Shown: in pieces, positions 23,353 to 31,832 of the stretch
How the letters are laid out: each line of letters starts with the position of its first letter
Numbering within the stretch: position 1 is the stretch's first letter
Origin: Streptomyces sp. MP131-18
Lineage (GTDB): Bacteria > Actinomycetota > Actinomycetes > Streptomycetales > Streptomycetaceae
Direction: 5' to 3'
Assembly (NCBI RefSeq): GCF_001984575.1
Contig: NZ_LZNS01000001.1
Span: forward strand, 5,029,882-5,079,055
DNA length: 49,174 bases
Made by a program: the position numbers and the translations under genes
The notes under the pieces: model-generated
Databases searched by the model: none
What the model was told of the DNA's origin: nothing
The model's input: the letters and a program-made list of their open reading frames with translations, nothing else

Positions 23353-24105
23353 ATGAACATTCACGACCGCATCCCGGCTGACCTGCTGCGTTCCACGCTC
23401 GCCGCGGACGCCACGCGCCCGCTGGTCACGTTCTACGACGACGCCACCGGCGAACGCGTCGAGTTCTCCGCCGCGACCCTGGCCAACTGGGTGGCGAAGA
23501 CGGCCAATCTCCTCCAGGACGAACTCGCGGCCCAGCCCGGCGACCGCGTCGCCCTGCTCCTGCCCGCGCACTGGCAGACGGCCGTGTGGGTGCTGGCCTG
23601 CTCCGCCGTGGGCGTGGTCGCCGACCTCGGCGGCGATCCGGCCGCCGCCGACGCCGTCGTCAGCGGCCCCGACCGGCTGGCCGAGGCGCGCGCCTGCGGC
23701 GGCGAGCGCGTCGCGCTGGCCCTGCGCCCCCTCGGCAGCCGATTCCCGCAGCCGCCCGAGGGGTTCACCGACTACGCGGTGGCCGTGCCCGGCCAGCCGG
23801 ACACGTTCGCCGCCTACGACCCGCCGGGTCCCGCGCACCCCGCGCTGGCCGTCGACGACCTCGAACTCACCGGCGGGCAGGTCGTCGAACGCGCCCGCGC
23901 CGACGCGTCCCAGCGCGGGCTCGCGCCGGGCAGCCGCGTGATGTCGCTTGCCGGGTATGACAGTTGGCGCGGCGTCTCCGCCGGGCTGCTGGCCCCGCTC
24001 GCGGCCGGCGGCTCCGTGGTGCTGTGCCGGAACGCCGAAGGGCTCGACGCGGCGGCCCTCGCCGCGCGCCGCGAGAGTGAGCGCGTCACCCACTTCGCCG
24101 ACTGA
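23353..24105 (+). CDS. TIGR03089 family protein (truncated acyl-adenylase-like)
   Basis: Protein of 250 aa that resembles only the N-terminal part of AMP-forming acyl-CoA synthetases (TRPLVTFYDDATGERVEFSAATLANWV, GDRVALLLPAHWQTAVWVLACSAVG, then GLLAPLAAGGSVVLC). It lacks the P-loop-like SGTTG signature and the C-terminal lid, so it is unlikely to adenylate. In actinobacteria this family sits beside LCP genes, as here. Function unknown. TACGCT at 23340-23345 is 7 nt before ATG, so the message is probably leaderless. Confidence 0.85.
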   Translation: MNIHDRIPADLLRSTLAADATRPLVTFYDDATGERVEFSAATLANWVAKTANLLQDELAAQPGDRVALLLPAHWQTAVWVLACSAVGVVADLGGDPAAADAVVSGPDRLAEARACGGERVALALRPLGSRFPQPPEGFTDYAVAVPGQPDTFAAYDPPGPAHPALAVDDLELTGGQVVERARADASQRGLAPGSRVMSLAGYDSWRGVSAGLLAPLAAGGSVVLCRNAEGLDAAALAARRESERVTHFAD

Positions 24106-24144
24106 CGGTGGCCGCTGCCGCCCTGCGCCCACAGGATCGTCACC

Positions 24145-24420
24145 ATGAGGGTGCCGCGACAGCTCTCCCGCGTCGCCGACGGTCACCGGTTCGTCGACCC
24201 GCCGGGCAGCCGGCGGCCGCTTCCGGCGACGCCCGGCCGCCGCTGGCCGCGCCGGCTGGCGCTCGCCGCCGCCGCGCTGGTCCTGGTGGTGGCCGGGACC
24301 GGCTGGGCGATCCTGCACCGCGCGGGAGCGGACGCCCCCGCGCCCGCCGTCCCCGCGGACGGCTCGGCGGACGGCTCGGTGCGGGAGGGGCGGCCACATC
24401 CCGGTCCGGAATTGCGATAA
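24145..24420 (+). CDS. Hypothetical small single-pass membrane protein
   Basis: Frame of 91 aa with high third-position GC. Its 37-residue basic N-terminus ends RRWPRRL and is followed by one hydrophobic helix (ALAAAALVLVVAGTGWAIL) and a Pro/Ala/Asp-rich outer tail. I recognise no family. The layout of basic tail, one helix and disordered exterior resembles the N-terminus of the neighbouring LCP proteins, so it could be a stump of one. CAGGAT lies 7 nt before ATG. A strong hairpin begins right after the stop codon. Confidence 0.5.
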   Translation: MRVPRQLSRVADGHRFVDPPGSRRPLPATPGRRWPRRLALAAAALVLVVAGTGWAILHRAGADAPAPAVPADGSADGSVREGRPHPGPELR

Positions 24421-24470
24421 CGCGCGGGAAGAGCACGGCGGTCGGCGGTGCGAACGCCGTTCCCCGCGCG
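24421..24470 (+). terminator. Compound hairpin terminator
   Basis: CGCGCGGGAA (24421-24430) pairs with TTCCCCGCGCG (24460-24470) with one bulged base, and an inner ACGGCG/CGCCGT stem lies inside. It starts immediately after the stop codon of the small membrane protein. Confidence 0.6.
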
Positions 24471-24540
24471 CGTCGCCCTGCTCCCACACCGCGGGGAAGC
24501 CCTCGGCGCATTACGGAGTTTGCTCGATAAGGCCATGTGA

Positions 24541-24704
24541 GAGTAAAGAGCAAGACGACAAAAAACCCCAAAAAGGGGAAGTAGCCGGAGGTTTGCCCTC
24601 GCTGTAAAGGGTGGAATGCGTCACCGCAAGCGCGGGCCGTGGAACCTGGCGGCTAGGGTGAGCCGTCTGATCCTCTAGTACGCACACGGAGGGCGCACGG
24701 TTAC
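24541..24704 (+). promoter_or_regulatory. AT-rich leader region of the LCP B/C operon
   Basis: This stretch breaks the usual composition. 24560-24578 holds six A, CCCC, five A, GGGG, which on the minus strand reads as a short hairpin followed by a T-run. TAGGGT at 24653-24658 is a plausible -10 element for the LCP gene. GGAGG at 24688-24692 is 12 nt before GTG 24705, a long spacing for a ribosome-binding site. No known riboswitch pattern was recognised. Confidence 0.35.
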
Positions 24705-26486
24705 GTGGAAGCGCAGGGACGCGGGGGCGCGGGCGGTATCGATCCCGCGGATCAGTGGGTGTTCAATCCGGACACCGGCAACTACGAGCTGCGGCTGCCC
24801 GGCGCACGTCAAGCCGGGCAGGGCGAGCAGCCGGGACAGGCGTCGCCTGCTGCGGCCCGCCCGCAGTCCTCGCACGACGCAGCGTCACCACGCCGTCGCG
24901 CGCCGTCCACCAGACCCGGCGATCGCAGGCCGCCCGGCGAGGGTGACCGCGAGTCCGAGGGCGACCGTTCCGTGCCGCCGCAGCGCGACCGCCGCGCCAA
25001 GGCCCCGGCCACCGGCCGGGGCCGCCGCAAGGCCAAGAAGAAACGCAGCCGCGGCAAAAGGGTCCTTCTGTGGACCGGCGGCTCGCTCGCCCTGCTCCTC
25101 GTCGTCCTGAGCGGGACCGCCTGGTACCTCTACAACCGGCTGAACGGCAACATCAACAAGGTCGACACCGGTATCAGCAACGACTACAGCTCGGACGAGC
25201 CGATCAACGTCCTGTTCATCGGCACCGACACCCGCACCGGCTCGGGCAACGAAAGCTACGGCGGCGACGCCAGCGAGGGCGCGGACACCACGATCCTCAT
25301 GCACTTCTCCGAGGACCGCACCCACGCCACCGGGCTGAGCATTCCGCGCGACCTGATCACCGACGTCCCCGACTGCGAGGTCCGCGGCGAGGACGGCTCG
25401 ACGCGGGTCATCCCCGGCTCGCAGGGCGTCAGGTTCAACCAGAGCATGGGCACCGACGGCCGCGACCCGGGCTGCGTCTGGCGCACGGTCGAGCAGTTGA
25501 CCGGCGTCGAGATCAACCACTTCATGATGGCCGACTTCAACGCCGTCAAGGACCTGTCCAGCGCCGTCGGCGGCGTGGAGGTCTGCGTCGCCGAGCCCAT
25601 CGACGACCCGAAGTCCGGTCTTCAACTCGATGCCGGAACACATGAGTTGGAGGGCGAGGACGCACTTGCCTTCGTGCGCACCCGCTACTCGGTCGGCCAG
25701 GGCAGCGACTTGAGCAGGATCGAGCTGCAACAGCAGTTCATGGCCTCCATGGCGCGCGAGATCACCGAGAGCAATGTGCTTTCCAGCCTCAACAGCTTCT
25801 GGGACCTGGCGGACACCGCCACCAAGGCGCTGACCGTCGACACCGGCATCGGCAGCATCGACGACCTCTACGGCCTCGCCTCCGAGGTGCGCAAGGTCCC
25901 GATGTCCGACATGAGCTTCGTGACCCTGCCCGTCGTGGACAACCCCGACGAGCCCGAGGACGCCAAGGCCACGGTCGTCGTCGACGAGGCGCGCGCGGCG
26001 CCGATCTTCCAGATGCTCCAGCAGGACGTCTCCATGACCGAGGACGGGGAGCCGGAAGACGGCGGGAACGGGGACGACGGCGGGAACACCGAGCGCGAGC
26101 CGGAGATGGCCGCCCCCGAGGATGTCCGCGTCGACGTCTACAACGGCGGCGACGTGATCGGTGCGGCGCAGGAGACCCTGGACTGGCTCCAGACCGAGCA
26201 GGGCGTGCCGCTCGCCAGCAACGTGGGGAACGCGCCCGCCCCCCAGGAGACGACCACCCTGGAATACGGCCCCGACCAGGCAGGTCAGGCGGCGCGGCTC
26301 GCTGAGATGATGGGCCTTCCGGACTCCGCGCTCCTGGAGCAGGAAGCCGACGCCGGCGAGGAGCCCATGGTCCTCGTCCTCGGCAACGACTTCGACGGCG
26401 CCGGCCGGCCCATCGAGGTCCCGGCGGAGCGGCCCGAGGACGTTGACAGCATCACGGCGGATGACGAAGACGTCTGCGCCTCGTGA
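24705..26486 (+). CDS. LCP-family protein B with LytR C-terminal domain
   Basis: Polymer-peptidoglycan ligase of 593 aa. The N-terminus carries DPADQWVFNPDTGNYELRL, a motif I recall from streptomycete LCP proteins, then a long charged cytoplasmic region. One transmembrane helix follows at about 119-143. The LCP domain covers roughly 165-400 (NVLFIGTDTRTGSG, TTILMHFSEDR, SIPRDLITDVP, AFVRTRYSVGQGSDLSRIELQQQF). A LytR_C domain is at about 470-560 (VRVDVYNGGDVIGAA). GTG 24705 is the start. The stop overlaps a GTGA at the head of the next LCP reading frame, so the two are probably one transcript and tandem duplicates. Confidence 0.92.
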   Translation: MEAQGRGGAGGIDPADQWVFNPDTGNYELRLPGARQAGQGEQPGQASPAAARPQSSHDAASPRRRAPSTRPGDRRPPGEGDRESEGDRSVPPQRDRRAKAPATGRGRRKAKKKRSRGKRVLLWTGGSLALLLVVLSGTAWYLYNRLNGNINKVDTGISNDYSSDEPINVLFIGTDTRTGSGNESYGGDASEGADTTILMHFSEDRTHATGLSIPRDLITDVPDCEVRGEDGSTRVIPGSQGVRFNQSMGTDGRDPGCVWRTVEQLTGVEINHFMMADFNAVKDLSSAVGGVEVCVAEPIDDPKSGLQLDAGTHELEGEDALAFVRTRYSVGQGSDLSRIELQQQFMASMAREITESNVLSSLNSFWDLADTATKALTVDTGIGSIDDLYGLASEVRKVPMSDMSFVTLPVVDNPDEPEDAKATVVVDEARAAPIFQMLQQDVSMTEDGEPEDGGNGDDGGNTEREPEMAAPEDVRVDVYNGGDVIGAAQETLDWLQTEQGVPLASNVGNAPAPQETTTLEYGPDQAGQAARLAEMMGLPDSALLEQEADAGEEPMVLVLGNDFDGAGRPIEVPAERPEDVDSITADDEDVCAS

Positions 26487-26539
26487 CGGGGCCGCCCCCG
26501 CGGGCGGGGATGAGCGGAAGCGAAGAGTGGGGGATTTCC

Positions 26540-28291
26540 GTGCGGAGGAGCGGCATACGTGGTGAGGACGATGGCGGCTCCCTGAACCAGGGGCATGAGA
26601 CCGCGGGGCGGCCGGGTCCTGACGCCGCCGCGCCCGTTCCCGGTCAGCGCCGCGCCCCGGACGCCGGGGCGCCCGCCCCGCCCGGCGGCGCCGGGTCCGA
26701 CCCGGCGGGGGACCCGGGCCCAGGGCCCCGCCGCAAGGCGCAGCGCAAACGGAAGAAACCGAAGCCGCGGTGGCGCCGCATCCTCGTGTGGACCGCGGGC
26801 TCGCTCGCCGTCCTCATCGCCGCGGTCGCCGTCGCCGGCTACCTCTACCTGGAACACCTGAACGACAACATCACCAAACGGGACCGCAGCGCGGGCGGCA
26901 GCGACCTCGCGCCCCCCGAGCCCAACGCGAACGGCGAGACCCCGCTCAACATCCTCCTCCTCGGCTCCGACTCGCGCGACGGCGAGGAGAACTCGGAGCT
27001 CGGCGGCGCCTCCGACCTGGCCGGCGGCCCGGTCCGCGCCGACGTGCAGATGCTGCTGCACGCCTCCGCCGACCGCAGCAACATCAGCCTGATCTCCATC
27101 CCCCGCGACACCCAGGTGCCCATCCCCGAGTGCACCGACCCCGACACCGGCGAGGTGTACCCGGCGGACGAGTCGGCGTCCATCAACACCGCCCTCTCGC
27201 ACGGCGGCCCCGGCTGCGTCGTCGACACCTGGCAGGACCTGACCGGCGTCTACATCCACCACTTCATGATGGTCGACTTCGCCGGCGTCGTGGACATGGC
27301 CGACGCGGTCGGCGGCGTGCCCGTCTGCGTGACCGACAATGTCGACGACCCCAAGTCCGGGCTGCGCCTCGAAGCGGGCGAGACCACCATCGAGGGCGAA
27401 CAGGCCCTCCAGTGGCTGCGCACCAGGAAGGGCTTCGAGGACGGCAGCGACATAGGACGCACCCGGGCGCAGCAGATGTACCTCAGCAACATGGTGGAGG
27501 AACTGCAGTCCAGCACCTCGCTGACCAACACCACCGAATTGATGGGCCTGGCCGAGGCCGCCACCAGCGCCCTGACCGTCAACCACGAGATCGGCTCCGT
27601 TCAGGACCTGTACAACCTGGCCGGCGACCTGCGCGAGGTCCCGAACGACCGCATCAACATGGTCACGCTGCCCTGGCTGCCCGACCCGGCCGACCCGGAC
27701 GTCACGATCATCCCGGACCCCGCGAAGTCCGAGGAGATCTTCACGATGCTCCGCGACGACATACCGCTGGACGACCCCGACGCACGCCCCGCCGACCCGG
27801 AGGAGTCGGGCGAGCCGGGCGGAGAGGGCTCCGAGTCGCCCGAGGCGACCCCGGACGCGCCCGCCGAGGTGGAGGTCGCCGTCCGCAACGGCACCGGAAC
27901 GGCCCTCCAGGCCCCCGTGTCCGGCCGGGCCGGCGTCATCACCGGCGAATTGCAGCGCCTCGGCTGGACCGCCGCCGCCACCGACACCACCGCGGCCTCC
28001 GAGGAGACCACCGCGCTGCTCTACCCGGACATCGCCGACCAGGCCAACGCCGAGGCCGTCGCCGAGGCGCTCGGCGTTCCGCACGGCGCCGTCCGCGCCT
28101 CCACGGCCGTGGACCGCGTCACGCTGGTGATCGGCGCCGACTGGCGCGAGGGCGTCGCCTATCCCGCCTCGCCCGCCGACCCGACCGAGGACCCGGCGCG
28201 GGACGACGGCCCGGCCGTCGACGAGGAGGACATCACCTCGGGCAAGGACGGCCCGGACTGCATGGAGGTCAATCCCGCCTATACGTGGTGA
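26540..28291 (+). CDS. LCP-family protein C with LytR C-terminal domain
   Basis: Second ligase in tandem, 583 aa from the start chosen. It has a basic, Pro-rich cytoplasmic tail, one transmembrane helix at about 82-105, and an LCP domain at about 134-330 (NILLLGSDSRDGEE, DVQMLLHASADRSNISLISIPRD, WLRTRKGFEDGSDIGRTRAQQ). A LytR_C domain is at about 442-530 (VEVAVRNGTGTALQAPVSG). GTG 26540 is preferred because GGGGGA stands 6 nt before it; ATG 26510 and GTG 26483 (overlapping the previous TGA) are in-frame alternatives. Its last 23 bp overlap the convergent glycosyltransferase gene. Shared architecture with protein B indicates duplication. Confidence 0.92.
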   Translation: MRRSGIRGEDDGGSLNQGHETAGRPGPDAAAPVPGQRRAPDAGAPAPPGGAGSDPAGDPGPGPRRKAQRKRKKPKPRWRRILVWTAGSLAVLIAAVAVAGYLYLEHLNDNITKRDRSAGGSDLAPPEPNANGETPLNILLLGSDSRDGEENSELGGASDLAGGPVRADVQMLLHASADRSNISLISIPRDTQVPIPECTDPDTGEVYPADESASINTALSHGGPGCVVDTWQDLTGVYIHHFMMVDFAGVVDMADAVGGVPVCVTDNVDDPKSGLRLEAGETTIEGEQALQWLRTRKGFEDGSDIGRTRAQQMYLSNMVEELQSSTSLTNTTELMGLAEAATSALTVNHEIGSVQDLYNLAGDLREVPNDRINMVTLPWLPDPADPDVTIIPDPAKSEEIFTMLRDDIPLDDPDARPADPEESGEPGGEGSESPEATPDAPAEVEVAVRNGTGTALQAPVSGRAGVITGELQRLGWTAAATDTTAASEETTALLYPDIADQANAEAVAEALGVPHGAVRASTAVDRVTLVIGADWREGVAYPASPADPTEDPARDDGPAVDEEDITSGKDGPDCMEVNPAYTW

Positions 28292-29294
28292 CCGGCTCCC
28301 GGCGGCTGGCGATGACCTTGCGTGCCAGCTTCTTCGGGCTCGTCAGGAAGCCCCAGCCCCACGACAGGTGCATCGTCGCGAGCGCCAGCGGAATCCGGGC
28401 GCGCGCACCCGGCGGCAGCCCCCGGCCCGCGGGCAGCGAGCCCAGCACGATCGCCGCCAGGTAGCCGCCGGGCACGATCAGCCCCCACGGCGTCAGAACC
28501 GCGCCCACCACGATCCCCGCCGCGATGGCGAGCAGCGCGACCGGCGGCGCGAGGTAGCGCGGGTTGATGGAGCCGGAGTGGTAACGGGCCACCACGTGCC
28601 GCCAACGCCCGTAGTTCCGGTACTGCTTGGCCAGCGCACGCACCGAGGGCCTGGGCCGGTAGGAGACCAGCAGCTCGGGCGAGAACCAGATCAGCCCGCC
28701 CGCCTGCCTGATCCGGAAGTTCAGCTCCCAGTCCTGTGCCCGGATGAACTCCTCGTTGTACCCGCCCTGCTGCTCCAGCACTTCGCGCCGGAAGACCCCG
28801 AGGTACACGGTCTCGGCCTCGCCCGCCGTGCCGCCGGTGTGGAACGCGGCGTTGCCCACGCCGATCTTCGACGTCATCGCGGCGGCGACGGCACGCTCCC
28901 AGTCGTTCTCGCCCTCGGCGTGCATGATGCCGCCGACGTTGGCCGCGCCCGTCTCGTGCAGCAGCCGCACCGCGGTGGCGATGTAGTCGGGGGAGAGCAT
29001 GCCGTGCCCGTCGACGCGTACCACGACCGGGTGGCGGGACGCGGCGATCGCGGCGTTGAGCCCGGCCGGGGTGCGCCCCGTCGGATTCGGCACGGTCCTG
29101 ACCCGGCCGTCCTCGGCTGCCAGCTCGGCGGCGATCTCGTCGGTCCTGTCCTCCGACGGGCCGAGGGCGATCACCACTTCGAGCTCGCCGGGGTAGTCCT
29201 GGTCCAGGATGTGCCGTACGGAGCTGCGCAGATGCCGTTCCTCGTTGAGCACCGGCATGATCACGGACACGGCGTCGGTCGGGATGCTGGTCAC
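28269..29294 (-). CDS. Family 2 glycosyltransferase, membrane-anchored
   Basis: GT-A fold glycosyltransferase of 341 aa. VSVIMPVLNEERHLRSSVRHIL binds the nucleotide, VVVRVDGHGMLSPDYI holds the DxD-like metal site, and FIRAQDWELNFRIRQAGG the acceptor/base region. Two or three C-terminal hydrophobic helices (VALLAIAAGIVVGAVL and following) anchor it. This layout is that of enzymes extending envelope polysaccharide from lipid carriers, such as succinoglycan-type transferases; donor sugar unknown. GTG 29294 follows TAACGT by 6 nt, so leaderless start is likely. It is placed among LCP genes and converges with LCP C by a 23-bp overlap. Confidence 0.9.
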   Translation of the reverse strand: MTSIPTDAVSVIMPVLNEERHLRSSVRHILDQDYPGELEVVIALGPSEDRTDEIAAELAAEDGRVRTVPNPTGRTPAGLNAAIAASRHPVVVRVDGHGMLSPDYIATAVRLLHETGAANVGGIMHAEGENDWERAVAAAMTSKIGVGNAAFHTGGTAGEAETVYLGVFRREVLEQQGGYNEEFIRAQDWELNFRIRQAGGLIWFSPELLVSYRPRPSVRALAKQYRNYGRWRHVVARYHSGSINPRYLAPPVALLAIAAGIVVGAVLTPWGLIVPGGYLAAIVLGSLPAGRGLPPGARARIPLALATMHLSWGWGFLTSPKKLARKVIASRREPVTTYRRD

Positions 29295-29351
29295 CGGGTC
29301 ACGTTACCGCGATCGGGGGACCCCGGCGCGCGCCACCCCAGGGCCGTAGAT

Positions 29352-29365
29352 CGTATGGCCATACG
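29352..29365. promoter_or_regulatory. 14-bp perfect palindrome upstream of LCP D
   Basis: CGTATGGCCATACG, immediately followed by a TACGGT-like -10 (29362-29367) on the plus strand and 22 bp before the LCP D start. A palindrome covering a promoter suggests a repressor site; no adjacent regulator gene is present. Confidence 0.45.
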
Positions 29366-29386
29366 GTGACCGCGGGAGGTGCCCGC

Positions 29387-30463
29387 ATGCATGCTCGACG
29401 CAACGGCCGCCGCTGGGGGTTGCGCATCGCAACCGCGCTGGCCGCACTGGTCCTGACCGCCAGCGGAGCCGGCCACGCGATGGTCACCTCGGCGGAGAAC
29501 GAGGTGCGCCGGGTCGACCCGTTCCGCGGCCTGCGCGACCGCCCGGACGCCGGCGGCGGCCTCAACATCCTGCTGATCGGCACCGATTCGCGCGACGGGC
29601 TCAGCGCCGCGGAACGCACCAGGTACCACGTCGGCAACGCCTCCTGCCGCTGCGCGGACGCGGTGCTGCTGCTGCACGTGTCCGAGGCGCGCGACCGCGC
29701 CACCGTCGTCAGCCTGCCGCGCGACTCCTACGCCAGGCTCCCCGCGCACGACTTCGAGGCGGGCGGCGGACGGCACGCCGCGCACGCCGACAAGCTGAAC
29801 GCCGCGCTGTCCCACGGCGGGCCCGCCCTGATGGTCGGCACGGTGGAGGGGCTGACCGGGCTGCGCGTGGACCACTACCTCGAAGTCAGCTTCGTCGGCT
29901 TCATGCGAGCGGTCGACGAGATCGGCGGCGTGCGGGTGTGCACCACCCGCCCGCTGAAAGACAGTTACTCGGGCCTCGACCTGCCGGCCGGTACCAGCAC
30001 ACTGGACGGCGCCGCGGCGCTCTCCTACGTCAGGGCCCGCCACCTCGACGGCACCTCGGACTTCAGCCGCATGGCACGCCAGCAGCGGTTCCTCGCCGCG
30101 TTCCTCGACGAGGCGATCAGCAGTGGCGTTCTGCTCAATCCGGCGAAGGCCGGCCGCACGGCCGGCGCGCTCCTCGACTCGGTCAGGGCCGACCCCGGCT
30201 TCGGCGCCGAGGAGATGCTGGCGCTGGCCGGCCTGCTGCGCCACTTCGAGACCTCGCAGGCCCGTTTCACCTCCGTCCCCGTCGCGGACACCGCCCGGCA
30301 CGTGCCCGGGCTCGGCTCCACCGTGATGTGGGACGAGGCGGGGGCCGACCGCCTGTTCACGGCGCTGCGGGAGGACGGGCCGCTGCCCGAGCCGCCGAAG
30401 CGGCCCGCCGGCTCGGCGCCGGCGCCCGCGGCCACCGCGGACGCCGATGACATCACCTGCTGA
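29387..30463 (+). CDS. LCP-family protein D (short form)
   Basis: Fourth LCP ligase of 358 aa. It has a short basic N-terminus (MHARRNGRRWGLRI) and a signal-anchor helix, then the LCP domain: NILLIGTDSRDGLS, CADAVLLLHVSEARDRATVVSLPRD, KLNAALSHGG, YVRARHLDGTSDFSRMARQQRF, with the Arg and Asp residues for pyrophosphate binding. There is no LytR_C tail. ATG 29387 is chosen because GGGAGG sits 6 nt before it; a GTG 21 nt upstream is the alternative. The stop codon TGA lies in a (TGACC)4 tandem repeat. The palindrome CGTATGGCCATACG covers its promoter. The last residue is a Cys, which is odd for an extracellular C-terminus. Confidence 0.92.
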   Translation: MHARRNGRRWGLRIATALAALVLTASGAGHAMVTSAENEVRRVDPFRGLRDRPDAGGGLNILLIGTDSRDGLSAAERTRYHVGNASCRCADAVLLLHVSEARDRATVVSLPRDSYARLPAHDFEAGGGRHAAHADKLNAALSHGGPALMVGTVEGLTGLRVDHYLEVSFVGFMRAVDEIGGVRVCTTRPLKDSYSGLDLPAGTSTLDGAAALSYVRARHLDGTSDFSRMARQQRFLAAFLDEAISSGVLLNPAKAGRTAGALLDSVRADPGFGAEEMLALAGLLRHFETSQARFTSVPVADTARHVPGLGSTVMWDEAGADRLFTALREDGPLPEPPKRPAGSAPAPAATADADDITC

Positions 30464-30480
30464 CCTGACCTGACCTGACC
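30461..30480 (+). repeat. Four tandem TGACC units over the LCP D stop codon
   Basis: TGACC is repeated four times, beginning with the stop codon itself. The gene ends 32 bp before the convergent fbiB stop codon. Confidence 0.85.
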
Positions 30481-30494
30481 GGCGCGGCCCCGGG

Positions 30495-31832
30495 TCAGCG
30501 CACGGTGATGAACGCCGCCGCGTCGCGCGGCGGGCGGGCGCGGGGCGGCGCCGCGGCGTGGCCGACGGCCACCGTGCCCATCGGGTCCCAGCTCTCCGGC
30601 AGGCCGAGCCGCTCGCGGACCACGTCGCGGCAGAACATGGTGGAGGACACCCACGCCGAGCCCAGGCCCTCCCCGGCCAGGGCCACCAGCAGGTTCTGCA
30701 CGCCGGCGCCCGCGGCCACCACGAACATCTCCCGTTCCGCCGCCGCCCGGCGCTCGTCCGGGTAGGCGTGTGCCCCGTCCGCGACCAGGCACGGGATCAC
30801 CAGGTACGGCGCGGCCCGCAGCACGTCCCCGCGCCGCACACGGCGCGCGATGCTCTCCGCCGTTCTGCCGTCCCGCCGCAGGTCCGCGATCCACGCCTCG
30901 CGCATGGCGTCCAGCAGCCCGGTCCTCGACTCGGCGGACTCCAGCAGCACGAACCGCCAGGGCGTCGTGTGGTGCGGCGCGGGCGCGGTCACCGCGGCGG
31001 CCACCGCGCGCCGCACCGCCTCGGGGTCGACCGGGGCGTCCGTGAACTCCCGCACCGTGCGCCGCAGGGCGACGGCCTCGCGGACGGCCTCGGAGGTGCC
31101 CAGGCGGAACATGTCGTCGGCCGCGGCCCTGATCAGGTCGCGGGCCCCGCCGGTGCCGGGGCGCACGCGGTGGGCCAGGCCGCGGACGACGGCCACCGGC
31201 AGCCCGTCCGTCTTGCCCTTGACCAGCTCGCCCGCCGCGGCGATCTCGTCCGCCACGGCAGTGACGGTGACGCCCAGCGGATTGCCGTACGGGTCGGTGG
31301 TGCCGCGGAAGTCGTCGAGCACCTCGACGCCCGCGGCGCCGATCGCCACGTCCGTCTGGCCCTCGCGCCAGGGTCGCCCGAACGTGTCGGTGACGACCAC
31401 CCCGACGTCGACCGACAGCAGGTCCCGCAGCCCGCCGCGGATGCGGGCGGCCGAGGCGTCGGGGTCCTCGGGCAGCAACAGGACGGTGCCCGGCGGGGTG
31501 TTGGAGGCATCGACCCCGGCCGCCGCCATCACGAACCCGTGCCTGGATTCCACGATGCGCGCCTGGCCGCGCCGCGCGACGATGCGGACGGTCTCCTCGT
31601 CGATCGCCTCCTGCCGGTCACCGGCCTGCCGGACCCGGCCCTCGGCCTTGCTCACGATCTTCGAGGTGACGACGAGGACGTCGCCGTCCGCGAGCCCCGG
31701 CAGGCCGGTCGCGGTCGCGGCCTCGGCGATCATCTTGGCCAGCTCGTCGCCCGGCTTCACCTCGGGAATGCCCGGCAGTGCCCACACCCGGTACGCGGGG
31801 GGCGCGGCGGCCGGCTCGTGCTCCGTCGTCAT
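30495..31832 (-). CDS. fbiB: Bifunctional F420-0:glutamate ligase / nitroreductase-like protein (FbiB)
   Basis: Last steps of F420 synthesis: residues 1-245 form the CofE domain that adds gamma-linked glutamates to F420-0 (LVVTSKIVSKAEGRV, VVVTDTFGRPWREGQTDVAIG), and residues 255-445 a FMN-binding nitroreductase fold (RRTVREFTDAPVD, VLLESAESRTGLL, GLGSAWVSSTMF). The two-domain form is the actinobacterial FbiB, where the C-terminal domain allows long glutamate tails and reduction of dehydro-F420-0. ATG 31832 overlaps the fbiA stop by ATGA, so they are translationally coupled. It converges on LCP D. 445 aa is the expected length. Confidence 0.96.
   Translation of the reverse strand: MTTEHEPAAAPPAYRVWALPGIPEVKPGDELAKMIAEAATATGLPGLADGDVLVVTSKIVSKAEGRVRQAGDRQEAIDEETVRIVARRGQARIVESRHGFVMAAAGVDASNTPPGTVLLLPEDPDASAARIRGGLRDLLSVDVGVVVTDTFGRPWREGQTDVAIGAAGVEVLDDFRGTTDPYGNPLGVTVTAVADEIAAAGELVKGKTDGLPVAVVRGLAHRVRPGTGGARDLIRAAADDMFRLGTSEAVREAVALRRTVREFTDAPVDPEAVRRAVAAAVTAPAPHHTTPWRFVLLESAESRTGLLDAMREAWIADLRRDGRTAESIARRVRRGDVLRAAPYLVIPCLVADGAHAYPDERRAAAEREMFVVAAGAGVQNLLVALAGEGLGSAWVSSTMFCRDVVRERLGLPESWDPMGTVAVGHAAAPPRARPPRDAAAFITVR

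Noticed and set aside
24541..24704. c-di-AMP (ydaO) riboswitch before LCP B
   Set aside because: Some streptomycete wall genes have one, but the conserved core motifs are not visible here.
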